Shown here one piece after another: positions 48,001 to 53,872 of a stretch of DNA of 64,000 bases. The stretch is taken from the NCBI RefSeq assembly GCF_018118585.1, contig NZ_CP069421.1, forward strand, positions 3,100,001-3,164,000. Direction: 5' to 3'. Position numbers and translations under genes: made by a program. The notes beneath the pieces were generated by a model that saw nothing but the letters and a program-made list of their open reading frames with translations, did not search any database and had not been told where the DNA came from. Source of the DNA: Aristaeella lactis. GTDB lineage: Bacteria > Bacillota > Clostridia > Christensenellales > Aristaeellaceae. Every line of letters starts with the position of its first letter. Positions within the stretch are counted from its first letter, which is position 1.

Positions 48001-48747
48001 ACCGAGGCAGATGTCCTGGCAGGATCTGTTAAGAACAGCGTGACAGCGAAGGGTAATCCTCCGGATGATGATATCCCGGATCCTGAAGAAGAGGACGAGG
48101 TTGAAGATCCGACAGAGGATCCGAACGGACACATCACCATCGAAAAAGTAACGACCTCCAAGTCTGCGAACCCGAAGGGCTATGTGGAAGGCGAGACCAT
48201 CGCTTACAAGATCACCGTAAAGAATGACGGTAACCTGACGATTACGGAAATCACGGTGACAGACGAACTGACCGGCGATGAATGGAAGATCGACAGCATG
48301 GCACCCGGTGAGGAAAAGGAATACGAAACCAGCTATACCGTAACCGCTGAGGACGTTGAGGCCGGAGAGGTCCTGAACGTGGCAACCGGTACCGGTAAGA
48401 GCCCGGATCCGAAGAATCCTGAGGTGCCTGTGACACCCGGTAAGGATCCTGAACCCACAACGGAAGACAAGTACACGCTGACGATCGAGTACATCTACCA
48501 GGATGGCCGGACAGCAGCGGAGACCTATACCGAAGTGCTCCACGCCGGAGATGCTTATGACGTACAGTCTCCCTACATCGCAGGCTACTACGCATCGCAG
48601 CATCAGGTAACCGGAACAATGCCCGCAAGGGATGTGATGGTAACGGTTATCTACGTTGAACGCAGGAACACGATCACGATTGACGACTTTGTGACACCGC
48701 TGGGCATTGGACTGGGCAGCATGAATGCCGGCGAAACAATCGAGTAA
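39067..48747 (+). CDS. Giant repeat-rich secreted surface protein (3226 residues)
   Basis: A putative adhesin or cell-surface scaffold. Order of parts: signal peptide MKYSVKKLTAWILTLMMLISS...DALA (about 1-30); N-terminal beta domain (30-190); a 190-1230 stretch with Listeria/Bacteroides-type (InlB B) repeats such as FGGWYTDAACTDG and FDGWYLDEACTTP; two YNG/YTG modules; six 170-residue repeats (1409-2428), each two YDGT modules (KEYDGTPLTKAE; KTYDGTALTCDG); three more YDG-like modules; four DUF11-like modules (2690-3110) with DDDIPDPE linkers; a MucBP-like domain (3134-3200). It ends TIDDFVTPLGIGLGSMNAGE without LPXTG, membrane helix or charged tail. AGAGGGGAA lies upstream of ATG 39067. Confidence 0.88.
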   Translation: MKYSVKKLTAWILTLMMLISSMPVDALASIGTIRQENEIIDISDAVQVYGDLVTNKVTSRDGFSVKVESHKKDLPVNGEVKFRTLRMAKAVTPVADGGRRELGSYDIEIWNNDLNEEWQPEAGETVDVTVSLPAPLDVNKGEKLYLIHDPEGRNEDVHATFYVKNDQVTGFSFKATGFSVYAVVAAPDPDALLHVVFKYNAEANAEQIADMYVKQSDNMNQVLFDPSGLIEKDDEAIFKGWTTDPNYTVDTAALTMDNIRAAVEGKFPLTAEDTEVVYYPILVKQYTINYLDPNAVSLGMHTIDLRADDNDPKPYTIEMAYTPQDDTHSFEGWNVVSGDEYIAAAEGGTLPEPPYPNKTNVTVSGNVTFQVESPEGSWLIFHQNGKGGTYNAPQFLQYEDLLEDVSILPMTRRGYTFGGWYTDAACTDGNEFVFEGTIETRTEIYAKWIPNEEAAYTVVFWTQNLSRTGYEVGASYVKTKAQVGTIIPYSFVDNVDEDYVTSPDFGNSMGHFTGFCLTENSKNQQVTIEPEGDTVLNLYYDRIVYNFKFYLYRDADQNNRYDYANNSGGGSDLNGVVTWHSNQTQKPSVTGYTEQSETVNGRTYHYFVMQAYYGEDISSKWPTYDKITGANGRDAVSFVMMVGTVLKPSATTSGSGTVKGVISVLNENILGATNNANGNYVVIRFPGSYYNWRYHIWFEAVDGEDYTGKTLRTYNGRTYYEETVMEVRSSNTEVSSQNEPKYTGFDFVEKRGQNWNNSNYWTTGNNPTLYHLNYVYNRQEFKISYFDGEYVNGDNGHMANHSGVLLHESPDIGQGATIADEYKNYKPTQSSEPGYTFDGWYLDEACTTPYVWGTMPVGGIKVYAKWRQIQYRVFLQMNPPAEGVEVDWGSSVINDNFRKEIGGSVSVYTGIAAGYAFVGWYNHKDGSLFDADITSLDDSITEEYPLDEKRAYGDGNRFWINRKLVLYPKWRVALVGADGINVVYDREDPAVGGTGTIKGGKYVDTAEANAIPGVAAPKAGYQFAYWIMKKPDGSEYEDPIYAGQPFTVLAENAVEERLVDENGNAIYVQDAQGHYLDENGKIIDEGAPGWENDRIQRREYTITLRAKYIPIEGPASTHISWFMNDGTEAFHTDGDEEHPLQVNVGVDVQNAPARDGYQFIGWAFVPEDGADSETWESNSENWTQNLTEPDIYYQDGHYYKKDTETEITQIAADENLPYDAVFAVWQPILKVEITGNKDTKTYNGSEQSVTGFTVKYKVGDGDWTTTAPEGVSVALASGKAAEAKGTDVDTYPMGLDKTFFTVNPGNNVFNAEEDLTVTDGELEITPASVTLTANSDTKTYTGTEQTATGYTCSVEGLSFTGVSASGSGTNVGEYDVTFEGVTINETKDSTGNYVVTGTTDGKLIINPAPVTIKTGSDEKEYDGTPLTKAEASITGLVNNETATVTATGSQTEVGSSTNTYSIDWGTTNKDNYTVTEDLGTLTVTANTAEVTLTAPSDEKTYDGTALTCDGTGEKKVTASGLPEGFTVEATASGSQTDAGTSANVVNDGYVIKNAEGVDKTANFTNVKKADGTLTVNPVPVTIKTGSDEKEYDGTPLTKAEASITGLVNNETATVTATGSQTEVGSSTNTYSIDWGTTNKDNYTVTEDLGTLTVTANTAEVTLTAPSDEKTYDGTALTCDGTGEKKVTASGLPEGFTVEATASGSQTDAGTSANVVNDGYIIKDADGNDKTTDFTNVKKINGTLTVNPAPVTIKTGSDEKEYDGTPLTKAEASITGLVNNETATVTATGSQTEVGSSTNTYSIEWGTTNKDNYTVTEDLGTLTVTANTAEVTLTAPSDEKTYDGTALTCDGTGEKKVTASGLPEGFTVEATASGSQTDAGTSANVVNDGYVIKNAEGVDKTANFTNVKKADGTLTVNPAPVTIKTGSDEKEYDGTPLTKAEASITGLVNNETATVTATGSQTEVGSSTNTYSIDWGTTNKDNYTVTEDLGTLTVTANTAEVTLTAPSDEKTYDGTALTCDGTGEKKVTASGLPEGFTVEATASGSQTDAGTSANVVNDGYVIKNAEGVDKTANFTNVKKADGTLTVNPAPVTIKTGSDEKEYDGTPLTKAEASITGLVNNETATVTATGSQTEVGSSTNTYSIDWGTTNKDNYTVTEDLGTLTVTANTAEVTLTAPSDEKTYDGTALTCDGTGEKKVTASGLPEGFTVEATASGSQTDAGTSANVVNDGYVIKNAEGVDKTANFTNVKKADGTLTVNPAPVTIKTGSDEKEYDGTPLTKAEASITGLVNNETATVTATGSQTEVGSSTNTYSIDWGTTNKDNYTVTEDLGTLTVTANTAEVTLTAPSDEKTYDGTALTCDGTGEKKVTASGLPEGFTVEATASGSQTDAGTSANVVNDGYVIKNAEGVDKTANFTNVKKADGTLTVKARTVILTSQDGEKPYDGTPLTKPNVTVSGDGFVEGEATDIKATGSVTTVAEGEVTNTITYTEGTNFKADNYTITKNEGTLKINPITDKVTVTITENSDEATYDGVAHEIKGYKTMVADNDLYDVETSVKETETADWTVAKTDAGTYDMGIVAGDFENTNPNFTTVEFVIMDGQLKISKRTVIMTSATDSKVYDSTPLTNDEVKETGDGFVDGEGADYDVTGTQTLVGESDNTFTYTLKDGTKADNYTITTAFGVLTVTDENVPDDLVVKKTADDTVYALGEEVTFDIWVKNIYDDTVTIKLIEIEGVTLAKDTFEGVKPGEEITTTATYTITEADILAGSFTNTVTAKVVEKEWSAKADVKVEEPNASLKVTKKTTSTPADGKAYVLDETITYEITVENDGNLTLTDVTVIDEKTGDKWTVDSLAPGATETFTAEYVVTETDILAGSVKNDVTATGNPPDDDIPDPEDEDEVEDPTEEPKASLKVNKETTSTPADGKAYVLDEKITYKITVKNDGNLTLTNVVVTDELTGDEWTIDTMKPGDSKEFEAEYIVTEADVLAGSVKNSVTAKGNPPDDDIPDPEEEDEVEDPTEDPNGHITIEKVTTSKSANPKGYVEGETIAYKITVKNDGNLTITEITVTDELTGDEWKIDSMAPGEEKEYETSYTVTAEDVEAGEVLNVATGTGKSPDPKNPEVPVTPGKDPEPTTEDKYTLTIEYIYQDGRTAAETYTEVLHAGDAYDVQSPYIAGYYASQHQVTGTMPARDVMVTVIYVERRNTITIDDFVTPLGIGLGSMNAGETIE
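43291..46350 (+). repeat. Six tandem 510-bp repeats inside the giant gene
   Basis: Copies begin at 43291, 43801, 44311, 44821, 45331 and 45841 with CCGGTAACGATCAAGACGGG, exactly 510 bases apart. Copies differ at only a few bases, except the end of the second copy (44221-44310), which encodes IIKDADGNDKTTDFTNVKKI in place of VIKNAEGVDKTANFTNVKKA. Identity at silent positions points to recent duplication or gene conversion. Copy number may vary among strains or be misassembled. Confidence 0.96.
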
Positions 48748-48776
48748 AAACACCCGAAAAAACGCACCCAATGGAT

Positions 48777-48828
48777 CCGGCCTGTGCCTCTCTTCCAACC
48801 GAAAGGAAGGAATGAGGGGCACGGCCGG
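48777..48828 (+). other. Large hairpin after the giant gene
   Basis: CCGGCC (48777-48782) and GGCCGG (48823-48828) close a long interrupted stem that includes GTGCC/GGCAC and TTCC/GGAA. No T-run follows, so it is an mRNA element or a weak terminator. Confidence 0.5.
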
Positions 48829-48898
48829 AGAAGAAAAACACCATTGGAAAAAACATTCAACTGTCAACGCTCAACGGTATACAAAGGGGGACGACTGA

Positions 48899-50902
48899 AT
48901 GAAAAAACTGCTGGCATGGCTGCTGACATTCATGATGGTGCTGACAGCATGTTCCGCCTTGGCGGAAACCGCAGCGGAGGATCCTGCGGCGGAAGAAACA
49001 CAGCAGATTACGTATGATTATGACGAAATGACGGTGGCCGTGACAACGCCGCTGACCGGCAACTTCTTCACCAACCTGTGGGGAAACGGCAGCAGCGACC
49101 TGGACGTCCGGAACATGATCCACGGTTATAACCTGGTCGAGTGGAACACGGAACAAGGCGTGTTCGTACCGGATGATTCCGTAGTGAGCGGCGTGACGGT
49201 CCAGGCCGAGGAAAACGGTGACGTGACCTTCATCGTGGCGCTGTACAGGGATCTGTTCTACAGCGACGGAACACAGATCACCGCCTGGGATTATGCTTTC
49301 TCTTTCCTGCTGACCATGGCTCCGGAAATGGCGGAGCTTGGCGGTGCTGTGCATACTCCGGAATACATTGCCGGGTATGAAGACTATATCAGCGGTAAGG
49401 CAAAGGAACTGTCCGGCGTTAAAGTGCTGAGCGACAATATGCTCCACATTACGATCGACAAGGGATACCTGCCTTTCTTCTACGAACTGGGACTGCTGGA
49501 CTGCGTGCCTTATCCCATCAGCGTGATCGCTCCCGGGGTGAAGGTTGCGGATGACGGAAAGGGTATATACCTGACCAACGCGGAAGCGGGAGATGAAGCT
49601 GTGTTTACAGCCGATCTGCTGAAGGAAACGATCCTGGATGAGACGACGGGCTACCGGACGCATCCTTCCGTGGTCAGCGGCGCATATGTGCTGACTTCCT
49701 TTGAAGACGGCGCGGCACAGTTTGAGATCAATCCACAGTACAAGGGAAACAGCAAGGGTCAGAAGCCGACCATCCAAAAGATCAAGATGGTGTCCATGCC
49801 TTCGGATGAGATGGTGCAGGCTTTCAGGGAAGGCAAAGTGACGTTGCTGAACAAGGTCAGCGAATGGAAGGCGGTCGCGGAATGCCTGAGGATGACGACT
49901 GAGGACGAAATGCTGGCCAGCGCAAACTACGCCAGGACCGGCCTGAGCTTCCTGAGCTTCAACACAGAGCGGAAACCGCTGGATGACCTGGCTGTGCGGC
50001 AGGCGATCGCCTATCTGGCGGACAGGAATACCATCACGTTCAATGCCCTGGACGGCTACGGCACAAAGGGTATGGGCTACTTCGGCGTGGGTCAGTGGAT
50101 GTATCTGATTCTGAACGGTTCAGTGCAGTATCCTGTGGAAGAGCCTGATGAAAAGGCTGACGCGAAGACCAGGGAAGAATATGAGAAGACCATTGCAAAA
50201 TGGAAGGAACTGAGCCTGGAAGAGATCGAACCTTATGACATGGATGCCGGCAAGGCAACGGAGCTGCTGGACGGCGCGGGCTGGAACCTGAATGAAAACG
50301 GTGAAGCCTTTAATCCGGAAACAGACAAGGTTCGTTATAAGCAGACAGATGACGGCCTGGTGCCGCTGCAGCTGACACTGGCTTACGGACAGGGAAGCGC
50401 GGCAGGCGCGGAACTGGAAGGCACGCTGGTTCAGAATCTGGCGGCAGGCGGAATCGACCTGAAGGTGGAAGCCATCGACGGGGATAAGCTGCTGAGTGAG
50501 TATTACCGGCTGGCTGACACGGAATACGATATGCTCTTCCTGGCAACGAACTTCGACGTGCTGTATGATCCGTCCCTGAACTTTGTTGAGACGGAAGACG
50601 GGCACCACGTCTGGAAGACTTCCGGACTGGTGGATGATGAACTGTGGCAGCTGGCGGTTGACATGCGGCAAACTGAGCCGGAAGACATCCTGACCTACTG
50701 CAGCAGGTGGCTGGAGTTCCAGAAACGGTTTATGGACCAGCTGCCGGCACTGCCGATGTACTCCAATGTGTACTTCGACTTCTATCCGCAGGTGCTTCAC
50801 GACTATGTCATCAACGAGAACATTTCCTGGCCGCAGGCCATCATCGGAGCCTACCTGGCGGATTATGTTCCCGAAGAAGCCGAGGAGACACCGGCTCCGT
50901 AA
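48899..50902 (+). CDS. Peptide/nickel-type ABC solute-binding protein (SBP family 5), orphan
   Basis: A 667-residue extracellular binding protein. The N-terminus MKKLLAWLLTFMMVLTACSALAE has a lipobox (VLTAC) and also a possible signal peptidase I site (ALA). The body carries the family 5 pattern DGTQITAWDYAFSFLL, a second-lobe VRQAIAYLADRNTI and a long C-terminal half. It is about 100 residues longer than common OppA proteins. No permease or ATPase genes are adjacent, so it must share them or act as a sensor. AGGGGGACG precedes ATG 48899. It follows the giant surface gene by 151 bases. Confidence 0.85.
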   Translation: MKKLLAWLLTFMMVLTACSALAETAAEDPAAEETQQITYDYDEMTVAVTTPLTGNFFTNLWGNGSSDLDVRNMIHGYNLVEWNTEQGVFVPDDSVVSGVTVQAEENGDVTFIVALYRDLFYSDGTQITAWDYAFSFLLTMAPEMAELGGAVHTPEYIAGYEDYISGKAKELSGVKVLSDNMLHITIDKGYLPFFYELGLLDCVPYPISVIAPGVKVADDGKGIYLTNAEAGDEAVFTADLLKETILDETTGYRTHPSVVSGAYVLTSFEDGAAQFEINPQYKGNSKGQKPTIQKIKMVSMPSDEMVQAFREGKVTLLNKVSEWKAVAECLRMTTEDEMLASANYARTGLSFLSFNTERKPLDDLAVRQAIAYLADRNTITFNALDGYGTKGMGYFGVGQWMYLILNGSVQYPVEEPDEKADAKTREEYEKTIAKWKELSLEEIEPYDMDAGKATELLDGAGWNLNENGEAFNPETDKVRYKQTDDGLVPLQLTLAYGQGSAAGAELEGTLVQNLAAGGIDLKVEAIDGDKLLSEYYRLADTEYDMLFLATNFDVLYDPSLNFVETEDGHHVWKTSGLVDDELWQLAVDMRQTEPEDILTYCSRWLEFQKRFMDQLPALPMYSNVYFDFYPQVLHDYVINENISWPQAIIGAYLADYVPEEAEETPAP

Positions 50903-50921
50903 TCTGAAAAAGAATGAATTG

Positions 50922-50953
50922 AAAAGGCCTTGCAATGCAGGGCCTTTTCCTTT
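50922..50953 (+). terminator. Probable terminator after the SBP gene
   Basis: AAAAGGCC-TTGC and GCAG-GGCCTTTT form a hairpin around AAT, followed by CCTTTA. The T-run is short. Confidence 0.6.
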
Positions 50954-50995
50954 ATGCTTGGGAAAGATTATCAGAAAGCATACAGGAGGCCCGGA

Positions 50996-51880
50996 ATGAT
51001 CAGAAAAGGGATCGCGCTGCTGCTGACGCTGGCGGCGGTGATGACGCTTTGGGGCAGTGCCCTGGCGGAGGAAACGAAGCAGGAGATCAAAGCCTGTGAG
51101 GTGCTTACAAACGCCTTTACCCTTCTGGAGGAGGGAAATCCCTTTATTGAACGGTACAACCGGATCACCGGGGAGAATGTACAGGCACGGATGAAACAGG
51201 GCGTTCCCTATTTCTGGGGCGGACGGGCGGAAAGCCACCTGTTTGCCAAGGAACCGGACTATATTGTGCAGGACGCCTGGCAGAGCAGCCCAGCCTATTA
51301 CCGGGCCGGGGTGAAATACATCTACGGGTTTGACTGTGTCGGGTTTGTGGCCTGGGTATGGAAGCAGGTTTACGGAACGTCCATGCCAAAGACCGGCAGC
51401 CTGTTCAATGATCGTGAGCACCAGATCCGGAACAAGCAGACCGGGGAAGGACCGCTTTGGGATGGCTGCGCTGAAACGCTGATTCCCGGGGATATCCTGG
51501 TGATCGATCATGACGGGCGTCACATCGCTATCTACGCGGGAACGCTGCGGATGTATGGATATACGGCGGAAGAAGTGCCGGAACTGGCGGATATGCTGGA
51601 TATGCCGCTGGTGATCCACTGCACGACGAACGCGCAGGTTTCTGACCGGTTTGCGGACCTGATCGCCAACGGCCTGCCGAAGTACAAATGCGCGACAGTG
51701 ACCGATGGAGGCGTGTGTGTTTCCCTGATGGTTCCGGACCGGAACGAGGTGCCGGGACTGGTGCATCAGCAAAACCAGGATACGCGGTACTATGCGCTGC
51801 CGGACGGAACATGGCTGACGGTGCTGGCATGCGATGACGTGACGGACTACTGCTGGCTGCGGTACGAAAAAACAACTTAA
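50996..51880 (+). CDS. Secreted NlpC/P60-like cysteine peptidase
   Basis: A 294-residue protein with a signal peptide (MIRKGIALLLTLAAVMTLWGSALA) and an NlpC/P60-type domain. The catalytic Cys is in YGFDCVGFVAWVW and the His in HDGRHIAIYAG, preceded by a VPYFWGGR motif usual for this fold. It probably cleaves cell-wall peptides. There is no SH3 or LysM module; the C-terminal 80 residues are unassigned. AGGAGG lies 6 bases before ATG 50996. It may remodel wall near the large surface proteins. Confidence 0.82.
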   Translation: MIRKGIALLLTLAAVMTLWGSALAEETKQEIKACEVLTNAFTLLEEGNPFIERYNRITGENVQARMKQGVPYFWGGRAESHLFAKEPDYIVQDAWQSSPAYYRAGVKYIYGFDCVGFVAWVWKQVYGTSMPKTGSLFNDREHQIRNKQTGEGPLWDGCAETLIPGDILVIDHDGRHIAIYAGTLRMYGYTAEEVPELADMLDMPLVIHCTTNAQVSDRFADLIANGLPKYKCATVTDGGVCVSLMVPDRNEVPGLVHQQNQDTRYYALPDGTWLTVLACDDVTDYCWLRYEKTT

Positions 51881-51921
51881 AACTGAAGACTTAAAACTGA
51901 AAAATGAATAATGGTGGAGGA

Positions 51922-52048
51922 ATGACTACGTCATTCTTTGAAATAAATACGCCTTCGGCGTGTGAAATATTCGACTGACGTCGAATGTGAAATATCCGTC
52001 TGCGACGGATGTTTAGGTTACTTGGGCTTCGGATGAAGCCCTTTTTTT
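51922..52048 (+). repeat. Modular hairpin array with TGAAATA linkers
   Basis: Five hairpins of unrelated sequence follow each other: ATGAC/GTCAT (51922-51934), ACGCC/GGCGT (51949-51961), TTCGAC/GTCGAA (51970-51985), ATCCGTC/GACGGAT (51994-52010) and GGGCTTC/GAAGCCC (52024-52041). TGAAATA(T) occurs three times between the first four. The last hairpin is followed by seven T and acts as terminator of the NlpC gene. Confidence 0.75.
52024..52048 (+). terminator. Rho-independent terminator
   Basis: GGGCTTC-GGAT-GAAGCCC followed by TTTTTTT. It ends the hairpin array downstream of the NlpC/P60 gene. Confidence 0.85.
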
Positions 52049-52098
52049 ATTGTGCTTTGGGGTATAAAAAAATATTTTACAAAATTATTAAAAAAGTG

Positions 52099-52127
52099 TT
52101 GACAAAAGAAATACAATATGTAATAAT
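52099..52127 (+). promoter_or_regulatory. Strong promoter of an orphan short transcript
   Basis: TTGACA (52099-52104), 17-base spacer, AATAAT (52122-52127); the -35 is perfect and the -10 has one mismatch. Predicted start near 52134. Confidence 0.75.
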
Positions 52128-52242
52128 GTAGTCACAAAAGAGAAGGAAAATAAAAAAGAGGGGAGATGAGAGGAGAAAGGGACTAGGCATAAAAGGTGAC
52201 AGGAAACCGTCGGAGCTGTGCGGTGACTGGCCGGAGGCGTTC

Positions 52243-52344
52243 ATGGCAAGAGGTAGATCCGGAACGGCAAAGGAGGCCCGCTGCAGCGGCTCTTCCGCGG
52301 AAGAAAAGGAAGGCGGAAGGGTAAAAACGAGACAGATGATATAG
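52243..52344 (+). CDS. Possible 33-residue basic micro-protein
   Basis: ATG 52243 follows CCGGAGG at 6-base spacing and opens 33 codons beginning MARGRSGTAKEARCSGSSAE and ending with a Lys/Arg-rich part. It lies inside the orphan transcription unit. No homologue is known to me. The palindromes inside it argue that the RNA itself may matter more than the peptide. Confidence 0.35.
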   Translation: MARGRSGTAKEARCSGSSAEEKEGGRVKTRQMI

Positions 52345-52352
52345 ATAATGTG

Positions 52353-52381
52353 CCCCTGCGAAAGCAGGGGCTGATTTTTTA
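52353..52381 (+). terminator. Terminator of the orphan transcript
   Basis: CCCCTGC-GAAA-GCAGGGG with a GNRA-type loop, then CTGA and TTTTTT. Confidence 0.88.
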
Positions 52382-52397
52382 TGGATCCTGATTCAAA

Positions 52398-52451
52398 TTC
52401 TACGAAACGTAGAATAAATATTTGACAGATTATACGAATTGGGTGTTCAAT
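52398..52451 (+). promoter_or_regulatory. Promoter and palindromic operator of XRE-TPR gene
   Basis: TTCTACGAAACGTAGAA (52398-52414) is a perfect 7-3-7 inverted repeat. TTGACA follows at 52422-52427 with TTCAAT 18 bases later (52446-52451). The palindrome touches the upstream edge of the promoter and is a candidate site for the XRE-TPR protein encoded downstream. Confidence 0.5.
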
Positions 52452-52533
52452 AGTACTCGCAGATTGGTTATTATGATTGCGGAACGAGGGAAACGGCTGA
52501 AAGACAGCCGATGAAACAAAGGAGGAAGCAATC

Positions 52534-52782
52534 ATGATGAACACAATGTGCATTAACAACAATATGGAAACCGTAATCTCCGGAGGAAAAGCATGGAAAA
52601 TAAACTGGCAGAAAATATCCGTAAGTATCGGAAAGGCTTGGGCCTCAGTCAGGAACAGCTTGCGGAAAGGCTCGGTATTACCTTGGGAACAGTCTCAAAA
52701 TGGGAAAGGGGCGCTTCTGAACCAGAGCTATGGTACATCATGCAGATCGCAGAACTTTTCCATGTCTCGGTGGATGTTATGA
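52534..52782 (+). CDS. Overlapping upstream ORF of the XRE-TPR gene
   Basis: ATG 52534 has an excellent AAAGGAGGAAG site and starts MMNTMCINNNMETVISGGKA. After 19 codons it runs into the XRE-TPR gene in another frame and ends at 52782. Because the downstream part is only a shadow frame, I regard the ORF as a possible leader affecting translation of the XRE gene, not as an independent protein. Confidence 0.35.
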   Translation: MMNTMCINNNMETVISGGKAWKINWQKISVSIGKAWASVRNSLRKGSVLPWEQSQNGKGALLNQSYGTSCRSQNFSMSRWML

Positions 52783-53678
52783 TCGGTTTCACGATGCGTG
52801 GAAACAATGCGGAAAAAGAAGCGGAACGGATCAGTGAACTGGAAAAAGAAGCATCACTCGAAGAAGCAGCTGTGGAATATGACCGGGCCCTGATGAAGTT
52901 CCCCAATCACTTTGATATTGTATACGGAGCAGCCAGATGCTATATGCAGATCGGGGTTGTTTACAAAAAGGAGCCGGAACTCCGAAAGGCGATAGAGCTG
53001 CTGCGGCACGCGATCGATCTGTTTTCCCAGAACAAGGATCCGGAACTGAACGAGCTGGACCTGAGCAATGATATCGCTCAGTGCTATGCCACCCTGAAAG
53101 AATACAAAAGGGCAATCGAAGAATACAAGAAAAACAATGTCTGCGGCATAAATGATTCCGAGATCGGTCTGCTCTTGACCGAGAATGAGAAGAATCCAAA
53201 GGAAGGGATCAAATACATAGAGCGGGCCTTCCTGAACCAGATCGGCACCACGATTACAAGTATGAGCGGGTTTGTGATCTACTACCGGGATACAGGGAAT
53301 ACCGAAAGAGTGATTCAGTCGGTTGAATGGACGCTTGAGTACCTGAAGAGCCTGAAGGAAGACCCCAAAGAGAAATGCTACCTGGATAAGATGATCTGCC
53401 TGCATTACTTCCTGCTGGCAATCGGCATGGATATGACCGGCAGGGATCAAAAGGCGGAAGACAGCCTGGTGAACGCCGTGCGGATGGCGAAAGCGTTTGA
53501 CGAGCATCCGATATATACACTTGATAATATTCTTTTCGCGGAAAAAGCAAGGGGATCCACCGTATATGACAATGCCGGACCGACCGCGATGGAGAGCCTG
53601 GTCCGGACGATGGAGAAAGACGGGCAGGGGACGAGCGAAAGGTTTAAGGAAAGGTTTTATCAGCTAATGAAGAATTAA
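52593..53678 (+). CDS. XRE-family regulator with TPR-like C-terminal region
   Basis: A 361-residue protein with an N-terminal Cro/C1 helix-turn-helix (KYRKGLGLSQEQLAERLGIT followed by LGTVSKWERGASEP; about 8-62) and a C-terminal helical region of TPR-like repeats (for example FPNHFDIVYGAARCYMQIG and LSNDIAQCYATLKEYKRAIE). In Bacillota this layout fits Rgg/RRNPP-like peptide-responsive regulators or general stress regulators; which one cannot be decided. CCGGAGG lies before ATG 52593. No processed signal peptide gene is evident except the short upstream ORF. Confidence 0.85.
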   Translation: MENKLAENIRKYRKGLGLSQEQLAERLGITLGTVSKWERGASEPELWYIMQIAELFHVSVDVMIGFTMRGNNAEKEAERISELEKEASLEEAAVEYDRALMKFPNHFDIVYGAARCYMQIGVVYKKEPELRKAIELLRHAIDLFSQNKDPELNELDLSNDIAQCYATLKEYKRAIEEYKKNNVCGINDSEIGLLLTENEKNPKEGIKYIERAFLNQIGTTITSMSGFVIYYRDTGNTERVIQSVEWTLEYLKSLKEDPKEKCYLDKMICLHYFLLAIGMDMTGRDQKAEDSLVNAVRMAKAFDEHPIYTLDNILFAEKARGSTVYDNAGPTAMESLVRTMEKDGQGTSERFKERFYQLMKN

Positions 53679-53742
53679 GTGAGAGAGGCAGGAAGCAGGA
53701 AGTAGGAGGGACGGGGACGGAGAGAGAAAAGCTCAGGACCGC

Positions 53743-53804
53743 GAACGGAGGGACGGTTCTGTCGTTCCGGGTAAACCGTAACGCACAGAACCGTCCCTCC
53801 GTTC
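53743..53804. repeat. Long inverted repeat (GAACGGAGGGACGG element)
   Basis: GAACGGAGGGACGGTTCTG (53743-53761) and CAGAACCGTCCCTCCGTTC (53786-53804) are perfect 19-bp arms 24 bases apart. It lies between converging genes, could act as a terminator in either direction, and resembles a dispersed palindromic repeat. Confidence 0.8.
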
Positions 53805-53872
53805 ACTCATTAGTTTCGGGTTAGAAATAGATGCTGAGTTTATAGTGAAAAGTGACAGGAAGAGACATCAGC

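Larger units (their letters stand above)
52134..52381 (+). ncRNA. Orphan short transcription unit, small RNA or micro-protein
   Basis: A unit of about 245 bases bounded by a near-consensus promoter and a strong terminator, with no large gene. It contains two adjacent perfect palindromes, CCGCTGCAGCGG (52278-52289) and TCTTCCGCGGAAGA (52291-52304). It could be a non-coding RNA; alternatively it encodes the 33-residue ORF at 52243. I do not recognise 6S RNA, tmRNA, RNase P or SRP RNA in it. Confidence 0.5.

Noticed and set aside
48640-48747. LPXTG sorting signal at the end of the giant protein
   Set aside because: TPLG is present but LPXTG, the hydrophobic helix and the basic tail are not.
46360-48867. 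An 835-residue reverse-strand open frame opposite the end of the giant gene
   Set aside because: Its composition mirrors the forward repeats; no start signal or family is seen.
52134-52381. 6S RNA, tmRNA, RNase P or SRP RNA
   Set aside because: The end-to-end long stem of 6S, the tRNA-like ends of tmRNA and the conserved cores of RNase P and SRP RNA are not seen.
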